A stretch of DNA of 64,000 bases from contig NZ_JAAVJB010000002.1 of assembly GCF_012034385.1 (NCBI RefSeq), forward strand, positions 1-64,000, in the 5' to 3' direction. The position numbers were made by a program, and so were the translations under genes. Of the stretch, positions 39,697-48,895 are shown one piece after another. This DNA comes from Streptomyces spiramenti. Its GTDB lineage: Bacteria > Actinomycetota > Actinomycetes > Streptomycetales > Streptomycetaceae. Positions within the stretch are counted from its first letter, which is position 1, and each line of letters starts with the position of its first letter. The notes beneath the pieces were generated by a model that ran no database searches, was not told where the DNA came from, and saw only the letters and a program-made list of their open reading frames with translations.

Positions 39697-40391
39697 ATCG
39701 CGATCTTCGACCACCCCGGAGGGCGGTCGCCACACCGTCTTCGACCCCGAGCGCGGGCTCACCGCGCACGAGTTGCGATCCTCGACCACCCCGGAGGGCG
39801 GTCGCCACGACGCCGCCCGGGACAGCTGCGACTCGATGCTGGACGAGTTGCGATCCTCGACCACCCCGGAGGGCGGTCGCCACCCGGGACCCCCTGCGAC
39901 GGCCGATCTTTCACAACTGTTGCGATCCTCGACCACCCCGGAGGGCGGTCGCCACCCGGGACCCCCTGCGACGGCCGATCTTTCACAACTGTTGCGATCC
40001 TCGACCAACCCGGAGGGCAGTCGCCACCGGGCGTGGGTGGCGACGATCGCCCCGGCGACGACGTTGCGATCCTCGACCACCCCGGAGGGCGGTCGCCACC
40101 CGACACGCCAGAGGGCCACGTCCAGCACCACATCGTTGCGATCCTCGACCACCCCGGAGGGCGGTCGCCACGTGCTTCCTCCGGAGGATGTTGCACTGGT
40201 CCCGGTAGTTGCGATCCTCGACCACCCCGGAGGGCGGTCGCCACCGGGGCGACGCCGTACCGGGCGAAGCCGCGCGGCGTGTTGCGATCCTCGACCACCC
40301 CGGAGGGCGGTCGCCACACTTGGTGTGCCCCCTCATGTGCTCCAAGGCCGCCGCGTTGCGATCCTCGACCACCCCGGAGGGCGGTCGCCAC
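39697..40391 (-). CRISPR. CRISPR array 1 (type I-C repeats, 10 repeats, 9 spacers)
   Basis: Ten 37-bp repeats start at 39697, 39772, 39847, 39919, 39991, 40063, 40135, 40208, 40281 and 40355; spacers are 35-38 bp. In the crRNA sense (minus strand) the repeat begins GTGGCGACCGCCCTCC and ends GGTCGAGGATCGCAAC. The leader is on the right (towards cas3) and the leftmost repeat (39697-39733) is degenerate, as expected for the oldest end. Spacers 39884-39918 and 39956-39990 are identical. Repeat 39991 carries two substitutions. Confidence 0.97.
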
Positions 40392-40520
40392 GTGCCTGAC
40401 CTGCGGTTTCGCCCTGACGTGCCGCCCTGGAAGCGAGCCGACTCCGGGAGATATCGGTCATTGCTGGCATTCTGCTTCGGTGTGATCCGAGTGTCGTGTG
40501 TGCGCTTGTGGTTCCGAAGC
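40392..40520 (-). promoter_or_regulatory. Leader of CRISPR array 1
   Basis: Read on the minus strand, a 53-bp block (40468-40520) matches the array 2 leader block (48766-48818) at 47 of 53 positions and is bounded by GCTTCGG and CCGAAGC inverted arms. It ends 76 bp before the first repeat. A second shared motif, ACCGCAGGTCAG, lies 4 bp from the repeat. It should carry the array promoter and the spacer-integration signal. The remaining 174 bp up to cas3 must hold the cas promoter. Confidence 0.85.
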
Positions 40521-40694
40521 GCGGCGGTGTGGGTGTTGCCTTGGTCAGTCTGGCATGCCGGGCAGCCTGAGGGCCGCGAGATTGTGCGGGCTCTTTACCT
40601 GATGAGTGGCCTGTTTCGTGCGATTTTCGCCGTGTGCGGCATGTGTGTCAGTGGCGTGCTTTACGGTGTGCGCGTCTGAGGGAGTGGAGTCTGT

Positions 40695-42980
40695 ATGGGT
40701 GACAGGGCGTTGCATGCGCACAGTGTCAATGGGGCCGGAGTCCGCCATGAGTTGGCGGCGCATCTGCGGGGTTCGGCGGCGCTGGCGCGGCGGTTTGGTG
40801 AGGTGTTTGGTGCTGGTGAGGCTGCGGCGTACCTGGCTCTCGTGCACGACGTTGGTAAGGGCACGTGCGTGTGGCAGGAAGGCCTGGTCCGGGCGGAGGC
40901 GTGCAATGAGCGTGTCGGCGTGCCTCACAAGAGCGCGGGCGCGTTGCTGGCGTCGCGGTTCGTCGGGAGGTCCTTTGCTGCGCTGGTCGATGGCCACCAT
41001 GGCGGCCTTCCTGACCGGAATCGGGTGCGGGATGTGTTGAGGGCTCTGACTACCGGCGGGCCGGAAGCGGTCACGGCGGGGGAGGCGACCGCCGCGGTGC
41101 AGCAGCTGGTCCCGGAAATCGTCCCGGCTACCAAAGTGGCCTTACCCGCATGGGCGTGCCGTCCTGGGGGCGGTGACGGTGCGTTGATGCTGGAGATGCT
41201 GTCGCGGATGCTGTTCAGCACTCTTGTCGACGCGGATTTCCTCGACACAGCGGCTCACTTCGCTGACCGTGCGCCGTCGGTTCGAGCTGACGCGGATATG
41301 GAGGCGCTGCGGAAGCGGTTTGAGGTACGGCGTGAGGGGTTTGTTGCGGGGCGCAGTGGTGGTTCGGTGGACGGGGTGCGTGAGGAGATCTATCAGCAGG
41401 TCGTTGCAGCGGGGGCGGGGGCGCCGGGGATGCATGTGCTGCACGTTCCGACGGGCGGCGGTAAGACGTTGGCGTCGGCGGGGTTTGCGTTGCGGCATGC
41501 GGCAGAGCATGGGCTGCGGCGGGTGGTGGTGGCGGTGCCGTTCATCAGCGTGACGGAGCAGAACGCGCAGGTGTATCGCGAGATGCTGGATCCGCTGGAG
41601 GGGGAGGTGGGGGAGCGGGTGGTGCTGGAGCACCACAGCTCGGCTGACCTGGACGGCGGTGGTGCGGCGCGGTGGGCGCGGTTGGCCGCGGAGAACTGGG
41701 ATGCGCCGGTGGTGGTGACGACGACGGTGCAGCTGTTCCAGTCGTTGTTCGATCGGCTGCCGTCGGCGATGCGGAAGCTGCACCGTTTGGCGGGCTCGGT
41801 CATCGTGCTGGACGAGGTACAGGCGTTGCCCGACCGGTTGCTGGCTCCGATTCTGAGTGCGTTGCGGTCGCTGGTTGATCATTTCGGTGCCACGGTGGTG
41901 TTCGCGTCGGCGACGCAGCCAGAGTTCTGGAGCCTTCGGGAGTTGGCGGGGACATCTCGGTTGGAGATGGTCCAGGACGTCGAGGAACTGTTCGAGCGGC
42001 TGCGGAGGGTGGAGTACGTCTGGCGGCTCGAGGAGGGGCTGACGTGGGATGTGCTGGCGGGCGACATCCTTCAGGAGCCGGAGCGTCAGGTCCTGGCGGT
42101 GGTCAACACCACGGTTGATGCGGCGCGGCTGCACCGAGCGGTGAGCGAGGCGGTGGCTGACGATCCCGGAGTCGGTTCAGCGGGCGGCGTCGAGGGCGGG
42201 CTGCTGTTGGTGTTGCACCTGTCCACGCGGATGACGGCCGGCCACCGACGAGAGGTGATCGCCCAGGTGAAGAAGCGCCTGCTCGAGGGGCTGCCCACCG
42301 TAGTGGTGTCGACGTCGCTGATCGAGGCCGGGGTGGATCTGGACTTCCCGTGTGTGTACCGGGCGATGGCGCCGGCGGAGTCGCTGCAGCAGGCAGCCGG
42401 TCGCAGCAACCGCGAGGGCAGACGGGACCGAGGTCGCGTGGTCATCGTGAGGCCTGCTGACGGTGGTGCCCCCCAGGACAAGGCGTACGTGGCAGCGTGC
42501 GACGCCACGGGTATGTTCTTCGGCCCGGATCTCAGCGACCCGGATGACTTGGCTGCGTTGACCCGCTACTACCAGGACCGGTACAGCGCCCAGGGATCCG
42601 ACGGTCACGCGTTCGGGGAGCCCATCCAGGCCCTGCGCCGGAATCTGGACTTCCCCAAGGTCGCCGAGGCCTTTCAAATGATCGAGACGGATCACACTAC
42701 CCCGGTCGTGTACCTGCGGGACAGCGTGGACGACGCCGACCGTGAACGCACCCGGCAGGACATCGATCGGCTGCGTCGTGGTCTGCCGTGCGGCCCGGGC
42801 GCACTGCGCCGCCTCCAGCCGCACACCGCGTCGCTGCCCCGGCACGAGGCGGCGGCGGCCGTGGATGCGGGGTTGGCAAGCCCCATCACAGGCGACCTCG
42901 TCGAGTGGCTCGGCCACTACGACGAACACCGCGGCCTAGACCGCGACCAACCCGAGGACCGCCACCAGTACCTCGTGTGA
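40695..42980 (+). CDS. cas3: Cas3 helicase-nuclease, type I-C
   Basis: This 761-residue protein is the target-degrading enzyme recruited by Cascade. The N-terminal HD nuclease has His18, His51-Asp52 (LVHDVGKG), and HKS/GHHGG at about 78-104. The superfamily 2 helicase follows with Walker A PTGGGKT at 252-258, DEVQ box at 373-376, SAT (ASATQPEF) at about 404, and GRSNREGR (motif VI). The fused HD-helicase order is the standard I-C form. GGGAGTGGAG precedes ATG 40695. It is the first gene of the operon, 142 bp ahead of cas5. Confidence 0.97.
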   Translation: MGDRALHAHSVNGAGVRHELAAHLRGSAALARRFGEVFGAGEAAAYLALVHDVGKGTCVWQEGLVRAEACNERVGVPHKSAGALLASRFVGRSFAALVDGHHGGLPDRNRVRDVLRALTTGGPEAVTAGEATAAVQQLVPEIVPATKVALPAWACRPGGGDGALMLEMLSRMLFSTLVDADFLDTAAHFADRAPSVRADADMEALRKRFEVRREGFVAGRSGGSVDGVREEIYQQVVAAGAGAPGMHVLHVPTGGGKTLASAGFALRHAAEHGLRRVVVAVPFISVTEQNAQVYREMLDPLEGEVGERVVLEHHSSADLDGGGAARWARLAAENWDAPVVVTTTVQLFQSLFDRLPSAMRKLHRLAGSVIVLDEVQALPDRLLAPILSALRSLVDHFGATVVFASATQPEFWSLRELAGTSRLEMVQDVEELFERLRRVEYVWRLEEGLTWDVLAGDILQEPERQVLAVVNTTVDAARLHRAVSEAVADDPGVGSAGGVEGGLLLVLHLSTRMTAGHRREVIAQVKKRLLEGLPTVVVSTSLIEAGVDLDFPCVYRAMAPAESLQQAAGRSNREGRRDRGRVVIVRPADGGAPQDKAYVAACDATGMFFGPDLSDPDDLAALTRYYQDRYSAQGSDGHAFGEPIQALRRNLDFPKVAEAFQMIETDHTTPVVYLRDSVDDADRERTRQDIDRLRRGLPCGPGALRRLQPHTASLPRHEAAAAVDAGLASPITGDLVEWLGHYDEHRGLDRDQPEDRHQYLV

Positions 42981-43122
42981 CCTCTCGCCGACCCGGCCTG
43001 GACGCTGCGGCTGTCTCCGCAGGCGCTCCAGTGCGTCGGCGGGGTCTGTGCGGACGGACTGGTGAACCGTTCTCGGAGCCGAACCTCGCCCCTGTTGTAC
43101 TGACCGAATCCTTGGAGGACCT

Positions 43123-43941
43123 ATGCCTGACACGACCGTCGGAGCTCGACGGCAGGCACGTGGCAATGACGGCTGGGCGTTTCCAGATCTGGTGGTGGAG
43201 GCGTGGGGTGACCTCGCATGCTTCACTCGTCCGGAGCTGAAGTCGGAGCGGGTCAGCTACCAGCTGATGACGCCGTCGGCGGCCAACGGGCTGCTGCAGG
43301 CGATCTTCTGGAAGCCGCAGTTCCAGTACGTGGTGCGGCGGATCGAGGTGTTGCGGCCGGTGCAGTGGCATTTGATCCGGCGCAACGAGGTCCGGTCGGT
43401 GACCTCGCTGGCCGGAGTGAAAGCGATGGCGAAGGACCGGGCACAGCGCTACGACGTCGAGGCCGACCGCGACCAGCGCTCCACGATGGCGCTGACGGAT
43501 GTCTGGTACCGGATTCACGCCCAGGTCGTGGTCGACAGGGCCGCCAAGGCCGGCGGTAACGGGTTCCCGCCGGCGTCGGAGGAGAAGTACCGCGAGCAGC
43601 TGCGGCGGCGGGTGGAGCGTGGTGCGTGTTTCTCGCAGCCGTTCTTCGGCTGTCGGGAGTTCACTGCGTCATTCGGCCCCGCCGGCTCTGGTGAGAAGGC
43701 GCTGCGGGGTCGGTGTGTGGGGGAGGGGACAGGCCTCAGTGGGGTGGCGCCGGAGGGGTGGACGGAGGAGTTGGGGTTGATGCTCCACTCCATCGAGTAC
43801 CCGGCCGGTGGTGGTGAGCGGTACCGGTGGTTCAGGGCCCAGGTGGTGAACGGGGCGCTGGATGTGCCGCGGGAGCCGTTGCCTCAGGAGGCTGTTGCCA
43901 TGCCGCAGGGCCCGTGGCGCGCTGACGGCGCGGAGGTGTGA
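43123..43941 (+). CDS. cas5c: Cas5c (Cas5d) crRNA-processing endoribonuclease
   Basis: This 272-residue RAMP protein contains the family segment GDLACFTRPELKSERVSYQLMTPSAANGLLQAIFWKP at about 29-65. In type I-C, Cas5 replaces Cas6: it cuts each repeat at the 3' base of its hairpin and stays bound to the 11-nt 5' handle. The repeats here leave exactly 11 nt (AGGATCGCAAC) after the stem. GGAGGACCT lies just before ATG 43123. The stop is three bases before cas8c. Confidence 0.95.
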   Translation: MPDTTVGARRQARGNDGWAFPDLVVEAWGDLACFTRPELKSERVSYQLMTPSAANGLLQAIFWKPQFQYVVRRIEVLRPVQWHLIRRNEVRSVTSLAGVKAMAKDRAQRYDVEADRDQRSTMALTDVWYRIHAQVVVDRAAKAGGNGFPPASEEKYREQLRRRVERGACFSQPFFGCREFTASFGPAGSGEKALRGRCVGEGTGLSGVAPEGWTEELGLMLHSIEYPAGGGERYRWFRAQVVNGALDVPREPLPQEAVAMPQGPWRADGAEV

Positions 43942-43944
43942 GGC

Positions 43945-45759
43945 GTGCTGCTGCAGAAGCTCAACGAGTTTGCTTCCCGTTCCGCGTCGGAGCTGCCAGC
44001 TGAGTACTACCGGGCGAAGACGATTCACTGGGTGCTGCGGATCGCGGAGGACGGCCTCAGCGCGGTGGTGCAGGGCGAAGGGCCGCTTCCTCCCGGGCAG
44101 GCCTTGGTGGAGCAGGTTCCACATGTGCAACGGTCGGGCACCAGGGTCCCGCCCTACCTGCTGGTCGACTCCGCGGAGTTCGTGCTTCAGGTCCCGAAGG
44201 CGGCGAGCGAGAAAGCGTTCAGTGAGGCCGGCCGGCGGCACCAGGCATGGCGAGAGCTGGCTCTGGCCTGGGCCAACCAGCGGCACGACGAGCCGGCGGC
44301 CGTAGCACTGCGCACCTACCTGACGGACCCCTCCGTATCTCGTGCGGTGGCGCCGGAGAAGGCCACGGCCAAGGACGTCGTCGCGGTGCGGGTCGGGCCG
44401 CAGTGGCTGCACACGCTGCCGTCCGTCCAGGCTCACTGGGCCAAAGAGGTGCGGCTACGGAAGAGCGACCGGACCGAACGTGCCGGCCTGTGCCTGGTGT
44501 GCGGCACGCGTGCTCCGCTGCTGTCGACGATCCCCGAGCCGATCAAGAAGGGCGCGGTACCCACGGCCGGCGGGAGCAACGAGGGCCAGCTGATCTCCAT
44601 CAACGCCGCAGCTCAAGGCCGGCAGGGCACCACGCAACTGGTGAACACCCCGATTTGCCACACCTGCGGCGGGCGGGCCATGGCCAGCCTCAACCACCTC
44701 CTCGGATCCGACCGGCACAGCCGCCGCTTCCGCGATCACGGCGCGCTGGTGTGGTGGACCCGCCACGGCTTGAACGACAACACGTTCGAAGCACTCCTCA
44801 ATGACGATGTCGACGAAGGCAGAATCACGGACCTGCTGAACAGCCTTCAGAAGAACCCGGGCCCGTTGGCCGTGGAAGACCTGGACAGCGATGCGTTCTA
44901 CGGCCTGACACTCGGCCTGAACAACGCCCGCATCGTCGTCCGCGACTGGATCGACGTCGCCATCCCCACCCTCAACGCCACCCTCGGCGCCTGGTACCAG
45001 CAACACGGTGTCCACGACGGATGGACCGGCCGCACCCACTGGATGCCGATCTGGCGACTCGCCCTGGCCTGCGGCCGCTTCAACGGCGACCGGTACGTCA
45101 AAGACAGCGCCCCCCGCGGTCTGGACCACGCCTTCCTCCACGCAGCGCTGCGGGGCATCCCCCTTCCCGCACGCATCCTTCCGCTGGTGCTGCAGCGCAT
45201 CCAAGCAGACTGCCACGTCGACCACCCTCGAGCAGCCCTGCTGCGCCTGATCCTCAACCGACCCTTCAACCGCGATGGGACCCCTGTGACCACGACCGGA
45301 AAGCCGGACCAGAGCTGCGACGAGAAGCTCGACGAGAACAGCACCGACCCCGTCTACACCGCGGGCCGGATGTTCTACGTGCTGGAGGAGGTGCAGCGGC
45401 TCGCGCTGCACAACCTGAACACCTCGCTTCGGGACAAGCACTTCCGCACGGCGATGATCGCGCCACGCACCACGTTCACACAGCTGACGGCCGGCTCTCT
45501 CGCCCACTTCAAGCGGCTCTCGCGTGACAACCCCGGTGCTGGCGTCGCGCTGATGAACCGGCTGACCGAGCTGCAGTCCAGGTTGGTTCGGCCGTTGCCC
45601 CAGCACCTCACCCCGCTGGAGCAGGCCCGCTTCGTCCTGGGCTACTTCCACCAGCGCCAGTCCGCGATCGAAGCCGCCGCCGCGGCCAAGCAGAAGAAGA
45701 ACGACAAGAGAGACGGCCAGGCGCCCAACGGGGACACCCCGCTCACCACAGACCCGTGA
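43945..45759 (+). CDS. cas8c: Cas8c (Csd1) large Cascade subunit
   Basis: This 604-residue protein is the I-C large subunit that recognises the PAM. Family features are the LNEFASRS start with AKTIHWVLRI, and a zinc-finger-like pair CLVCGTRAP ... CHTCGGRAMAS at about 180-245. The C-terminal helical domain, from which an internal start often gives Cas11, runs from about residue 480. The GTG 43945 start follows cas5c with a three-base gap. The terminal 30 residues are Lys/Ala-rich and probably disordered. Confidence 0.95.
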   Translation: MLLQKLNEFASRSASELPAEYYRAKTIHWVLRIAEDGLSAVVQGEGPLPPGQALVEQVPHVQRSGTRVPPYLLVDSAEFVLQVPKAASEKAFSEAGRRHQAWRELALAWANQRHDEPAAVALRTYLTDPSVSRAVAPEKATAKDVVAVRVGPQWLHTLPSVQAHWAKEVRLRKSDRTERAGLCLVCGTRAPLLSTIPEPIKKGAVPTAGGSNEGQLISINAAAQGRQGTTQLVNTPICHTCGGRAMASLNHLLGSDRHSRRFRDHGALVWWTRHGLNDNTFEALLNDDVDEGRITDLLNSLQKNPGPLAVEDLDSDAFYGLTLGLNNARIVVRDWIDVAIPTLNATLGAWYQQHGVHDGWTGRTHWMPIWRLALACGRFNGDRYVKDSAPRGLDHAFLHAALRGIPLPARILPLVLQRIQADCHVDHPRAALLRLILNRPFNRDGTPVTTTGKPDQSCDEKLDENSTDPVYTAGRMFYVLEEVQRLALHNLNTSLRDKHFRTAMIAPRTTFTQLTAGSLAHFKRLSRDNPGAGVALMNRLTELQSRLVRPLPQHLTPLEQARFVLGYFHQRQSAIEAAAAAKQKKNDKRDGQAPNGDTPLTTDP

Positions 45760-45826
45760 GCCCCCCCACCGCTCAGAACTGCCCCGCCACCTCCCCGCCC
45801 CCGACGAACAGAGGACCTGCACCACC

Positions 45827-46771
45827 ATGACCACCGCCAACGCTCACCTCGACCCCACCCGCAAGCACGACTTCGTGTTCCTCATCGAAGCCGTCGACTC
45901 CAACCCCAACGGTGACCCCGACAACGGCGGCATCCCTCGAACCGACCCCGTCACCGGCCAGGGTCTGATCACCGACGTCGCCATCAAGCGCAAGATCCGC
46001 AACGCCGTCGCCATGATCAACGACTACGAAGAGACTCCCGGCAACCACATCTACGTCGAAGCAGGCGTCGCCCTCAACGCCCAGCACGAACGCGCCTACA
46101 CCGACGGTGCCGCCACCGACACCAAGAGTGCCCAGGCCTGGATGTGCCGCAACTTCTTCGACGTCCGCATGTTCGGCGCTGTCATGACCACCGGTAAGAG
46201 GGACAGGTGGGCCGGCCGCGTCCAAGGTCCCGTCCAGATCGGGTTCGCCCGCTCTATCGACCCCGTCACCCCCTTCGATATCGGCATCACCCGCCTCACC
46301 CCCACCCGGCAGGAAGACGTCGACGCCTGGAACAAGCCCGAGCCCGACAGCAAGGACAAGGGCGAGAAGAAGAAGACAAAGGAAAACACGGGCAAGGAGA
46401 CCGAAATGGGCTCCAAGCACATCGTGCCCTACGGCCTCTACAAGGGCACCGGTCACTTCAGTGCGCCCCTCGCCAAGAAGACCGGCGTCACCACCGACGA
46501 TCTCGCCACCTTCTGGCGCGCCTTCACCCTCATGTTCGAACACGACCGCGCCGCCGCCCGCGCCGGCCTCGCGCTGCGCGGACTCCACATCTTCACCCAC
46601 GACGACGCCTTCGGCCGCGCACCCGCTCACGAACTCGCCGACCTCATCGAGATCACCGGCCGCGCCGACGCCACCGCCCGCAGCCTCGACGACTACAAGC
46701 TCACCACCCCGGCCACCCTCCCCCCTGGTATCACCCTCACCACCCTCCTCCCTCAGACCCAGCCGGCGTGA
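45827..46771 (+). CDS. cas7c: Cas7c (Csd2) Cascade backbone subunit
   Basis: This 314-residue RAMP protein begins with the diagnostic FLIEAVDSNPNGDPDNGGIPRTDP segment (about 18-41) and later has KHIVPYGLYKGTGHFSAPLA. Six or seven copies coat the crRNA in Cascade. A charged Lys/Glu insert lies at about 170-190. It is separated from cas8c by 67 bp; its stop overlaps the cas4 start. Confidence 0.96.
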   Translation: MTTANAHLDPTRKHDFVFLIEAVDSNPNGDPDNGGIPRTDPVTGQGLITDVAIKRKIRNAVAMINDYEETPGNHIYVEAGVALNAQHERAYTDGAATDTKSAQAWMCRNFFDVRMFGAVMTTGKRDRWAGRVQGPVQIGFARSIDPVTPFDIGITRLTPTRQEDVDAWNKPEPDSKDKGEKKKTKENTGKETEMGSKHIVPYGLYKGTGHFSAPLAKKTGVTTDDLATFWRAFTLMFEHDRAAARAGLALRGLHIFTHDDAFGRAPAHELADLIEITGRADATARSLDDYKLTTPATLPPGITLTTLLPQTQPA

Positions 46772-47430
46772 CCACCACGACCGGCCAGGGCGGAGAGGGG
46801 CCCCTTCCCCAGGTGCCCCTCTCCGCTCTGGAGCACTACGCCTACTGCCCCCGCCAAAGCGGCCTCATCCTCCTGGAAGACGCCTTTGAGGACGACGCCT
46901 CCACCGTCCGCGGCACCCTTCTCCACCAACGCGTCGACACCCCAGGGAACCGGGGCCGTGGCACCATCCGCACCCTCCACCGCCTCCCCGTCTACCACGA
47001 CGCACTCGGCCTCTACGGCTACTGCGACACCGTCGAACTCCACGCGAGCGGCCGAGTCCTCCCCGTAGAGCACAAGTCTGGCCGCTACCTCCCAGGCGGC
47101 CCCGCCGACCTGCAAACAGCAGGCCAAGCACTGTGCCTGGAGGCCATGTTCAACACGACCATCCAACGCGCCGCCGTCTACTCCGCAGCAGACCGCCGCC
47201 GCCACACCATCACCATCGACCAGCCACTACGCGACCGCGTAGCCGACCTCACCCACGAAATCCGCGACATGCTCACCACCAGTGCCCTCCCCACCCCCGT
47301 CGCCGACAACCGCTGCCGACGCTGCTCCATGGCCACCTCCTGCATGCCCCGCGTCCTCACCGGTACAGACCGCTTCCAGCGCGCTCTCCACGACCTCTAC
47401 CACCCCGACCCACCGGCGGAACAGGAATGA
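46768..47430 (+). CDS. cas4: Cas4 RecB-like exonuclease
   Basis: This 220-residue adaptation nuclease trims prespacers and helps select the PAM-proximal end. It has a Cys in YAYCPRQ, a RecB-type active site (HQRVDT, YCDTVEL, VEHKSGR with E-x-K), and the C-terminal Cys set CRRCSMATSC completing a 4Fe-4S cluster. GTG 46768 overlaps the cas7c stop by 4 bases and its stop overlaps cas1 by 4 bases. Confidence 0.95.
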   Translation: MTTTTGQGGEGPLPQVPLSALEHYAYCPRQSGLILLEDAFEDDASTVRGTLLHQRVDTPGNRGRGTIRTLHRLPVYHDALGLYGYCDTVELHASGRVLPVEHKSGRYLPGGPADLQTAGQALCLEAMFNTTIQRAAVYSAADRRRHTITIDQPLRDRVADLTHEIRDMLTTSALPTPVADNRCRRCSMATSCMPRVLTGTDRFQRALHDLYHPDPPAEQE

Positions 47431-48461
47431 CCACCGAACTCCTCAACACCCTCTACGTCCAAACCCAAGGCATCGAACTCCGCCTTGAAGAAGACTCTGT
47501 CCGTATCCGGCACCCCGATCAACCCGGTCGACGCATCCTCCCGCTACGTCGAGTCAACGCCATCGTCGTCTACGGCCACGTCACCCTCTCCACCGAACTT
47601 CTCACTCGATGCGCCCAAGACGGCCGAACCGTCACCTGGATGAGCCGCACCGGTCGATACCTCGGCCGCCTCGACGGTGCGGTTCGAGGCAACGTCCTGC
47701 TCCGACACGCACAACACCAGGCACACGACGACACCGAAACCCGCGTGGCGATCGCCCGCCAGGTCGTCGCAGCCAAAGTTCGCAACAGCCGATGGATCAT
47801 CCTCCGCGCGGCACGTGACGCAACCCCCACGCCACAGACCGCCATGCGCGCCAGAGCGAACGAGCTCGCACAAGCACTCACAAAAATCCCCGACGCAGCC
47901 GACATCGACGCCCTCATGGGCTACGAGGGCAACGCCGCGCGACTCCACTTCGAAGCACTCCGCCACGCGCTGCGCCCCGACGACGGGATCCCTCCCTTCG
48001 AACGTCGCGAACGGCGCCCACCTACAGACCCCGTGAACGCCGCCCTGTCCTTCACCTACGGACTGCTTCGCAGCCTGGTCCACGGCGCCACCGAACAGGT
48101 CGGCCTCGACCCCTACGTCGGCTACCTGCACGGCATCCGCCCCGGCAAGCCCTCGCTTGCCCTGGACCTGATGGAGGAGTTCCGCGCTCCGCTGGCAGAC
48201 CGGCTGGTTCTCAGCCTGTTCAACCGCCGCCAACTGCGTGCCGAGCACTTCGACGCTTTGCCCGGAGGCGCTGTCAACCTCACCGACGACGGCCGCACTG
48301 TCCTCTTTCAGGCCTGGCAAGAACTCAGGGATAAACCTGCCACCCACACCTTGGCCGGCCGCGACGTCCCCACCGGGTTGCTGCCCACTATGCAAGCCCG
48401 TCTCGTCGCCCGCCACCTCCGCGGAGACCTACCCGCCTACCTGCCCTGGACGGCCACCTGA
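47427..48461 (+). CDS. cas1: Cas1 integrase, type I-C
   Basis: This 344-residue protein is the metal-dependent integrase that inserts spacers. The conserved residues are Glu167 (GYEGNAARLHF), His235 (GYLHGIRPGKPS) and Glu250 (LDLMEEFRAP), all intact. The length is typical for I-C Cas1. It overlaps cas4 by 4 bases and cas2 by 1 base, so the adaptation module is translated as a unit. Confidence 0.97.
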   Translation: MTTELLNTLYVQTQGIELRLEEDSVRIRHPDQPGRRILPLRRVNAIVVYGHVTLSTELLTRCAQDGRTVTWMSRTGRYLGRLDGAVRGNVLLRHAQHQAHDDTETRVAIARQVVAAKVRNSRWIILRAARDATPTPQTAMRARANELAQALTKIPDAADIDALMGYEGNAARLHFEALRHALRPDDGIPPFERRERRPPTDPVNAALSFTYGLLRSLVHGATEQVGLDPYVGYLHGIRPGKPSLALDLMEEFRAPLADRLVLSLFNRRQLRAEHFDALPGGAVNLTDDGRTVLFQAWQELRDKPATHTLAGRDVPTGLLPTMQARLVARHLRGDLPAYLPWTAT

Positions 48462-48751
48462 TGGACCTCCTGCTCACCTACGACGTCGACACCACCACCC
48501 CCGAGGGCGCCCGTCGCCTCCGACGCGTCGCGAAGCTCTGTGAAGGCTACGGCCTACGCGTCCAGAAGTCCGTCTTCGAGATCGTCGCCGACGAAGCCGG
48601 CCTCCTGCGCCTCCTGGCCAGCATGGACGCCACCATCGACGCGGACTCCGACAGCATCCGGATCTACCGTCTGCCCCACAACGGCCTCACCTCAGTCGAG
48701 ACCCGCGGCATCGCCCAGCTACAGTCACACCGTGACGACTTGGTCGTCTGA
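48461..48751 (+). CDS. cas2: Cas2, type I-C
   Basis: This 96-residue ferredoxin-like protein starts DLLLTYDVDTTTPEGARRLRR and has the YGLRVQKSVFEIVAD strand typical of Cas2. It forms the dimeric core of the Cas1-Cas2 integration complex. It is the last gene of the operon; the leader of array 2 starts at once after its stop. Confidence 0.96.
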   Translation: MDLLLTYDVDTTTPEGARRLRRVAKLCEGYGLRVQKSVFEIVADEAGLLRLLASMDATIDADSDSIRIYRLPHNGLTSVETRGIAQLQSHRDDLVV

Positions 48752-48895
48752 CCACCCCCAGACCAGCTTCGGAACCCCAAGTGGACACACGACACGCGGA
48801 TCGCACCGAAGCGGAATGTCGGGATTAACGGGAATGCCCCTGCAGAGTGCGAGTCGCCGCCGGCACCGTACAGACAACACCGCAGGTCAGATACT
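48752..48895 (+). promoter_or_regulatory. Leader of CRISPR array 2
   Basis: This 144-bp leader lies between cas2 and the first repeat. It contains the conserved 53-bp block (48766-48818) shared with leader 1, flanked by GCTTCGG and CCGAAGC, 77 bp from the first repeat. ACCGCAGGTCAG (48879-48890) lies 5 bp from it. The orientation agrees with the degenerate repeats being at the far right end. Confidence 0.87.

Noticed and set aside
39532-40409. Open frames of 200-280 codons across array 1
   Set aside because: They run through the CRISPR repeats and have no family similarity.
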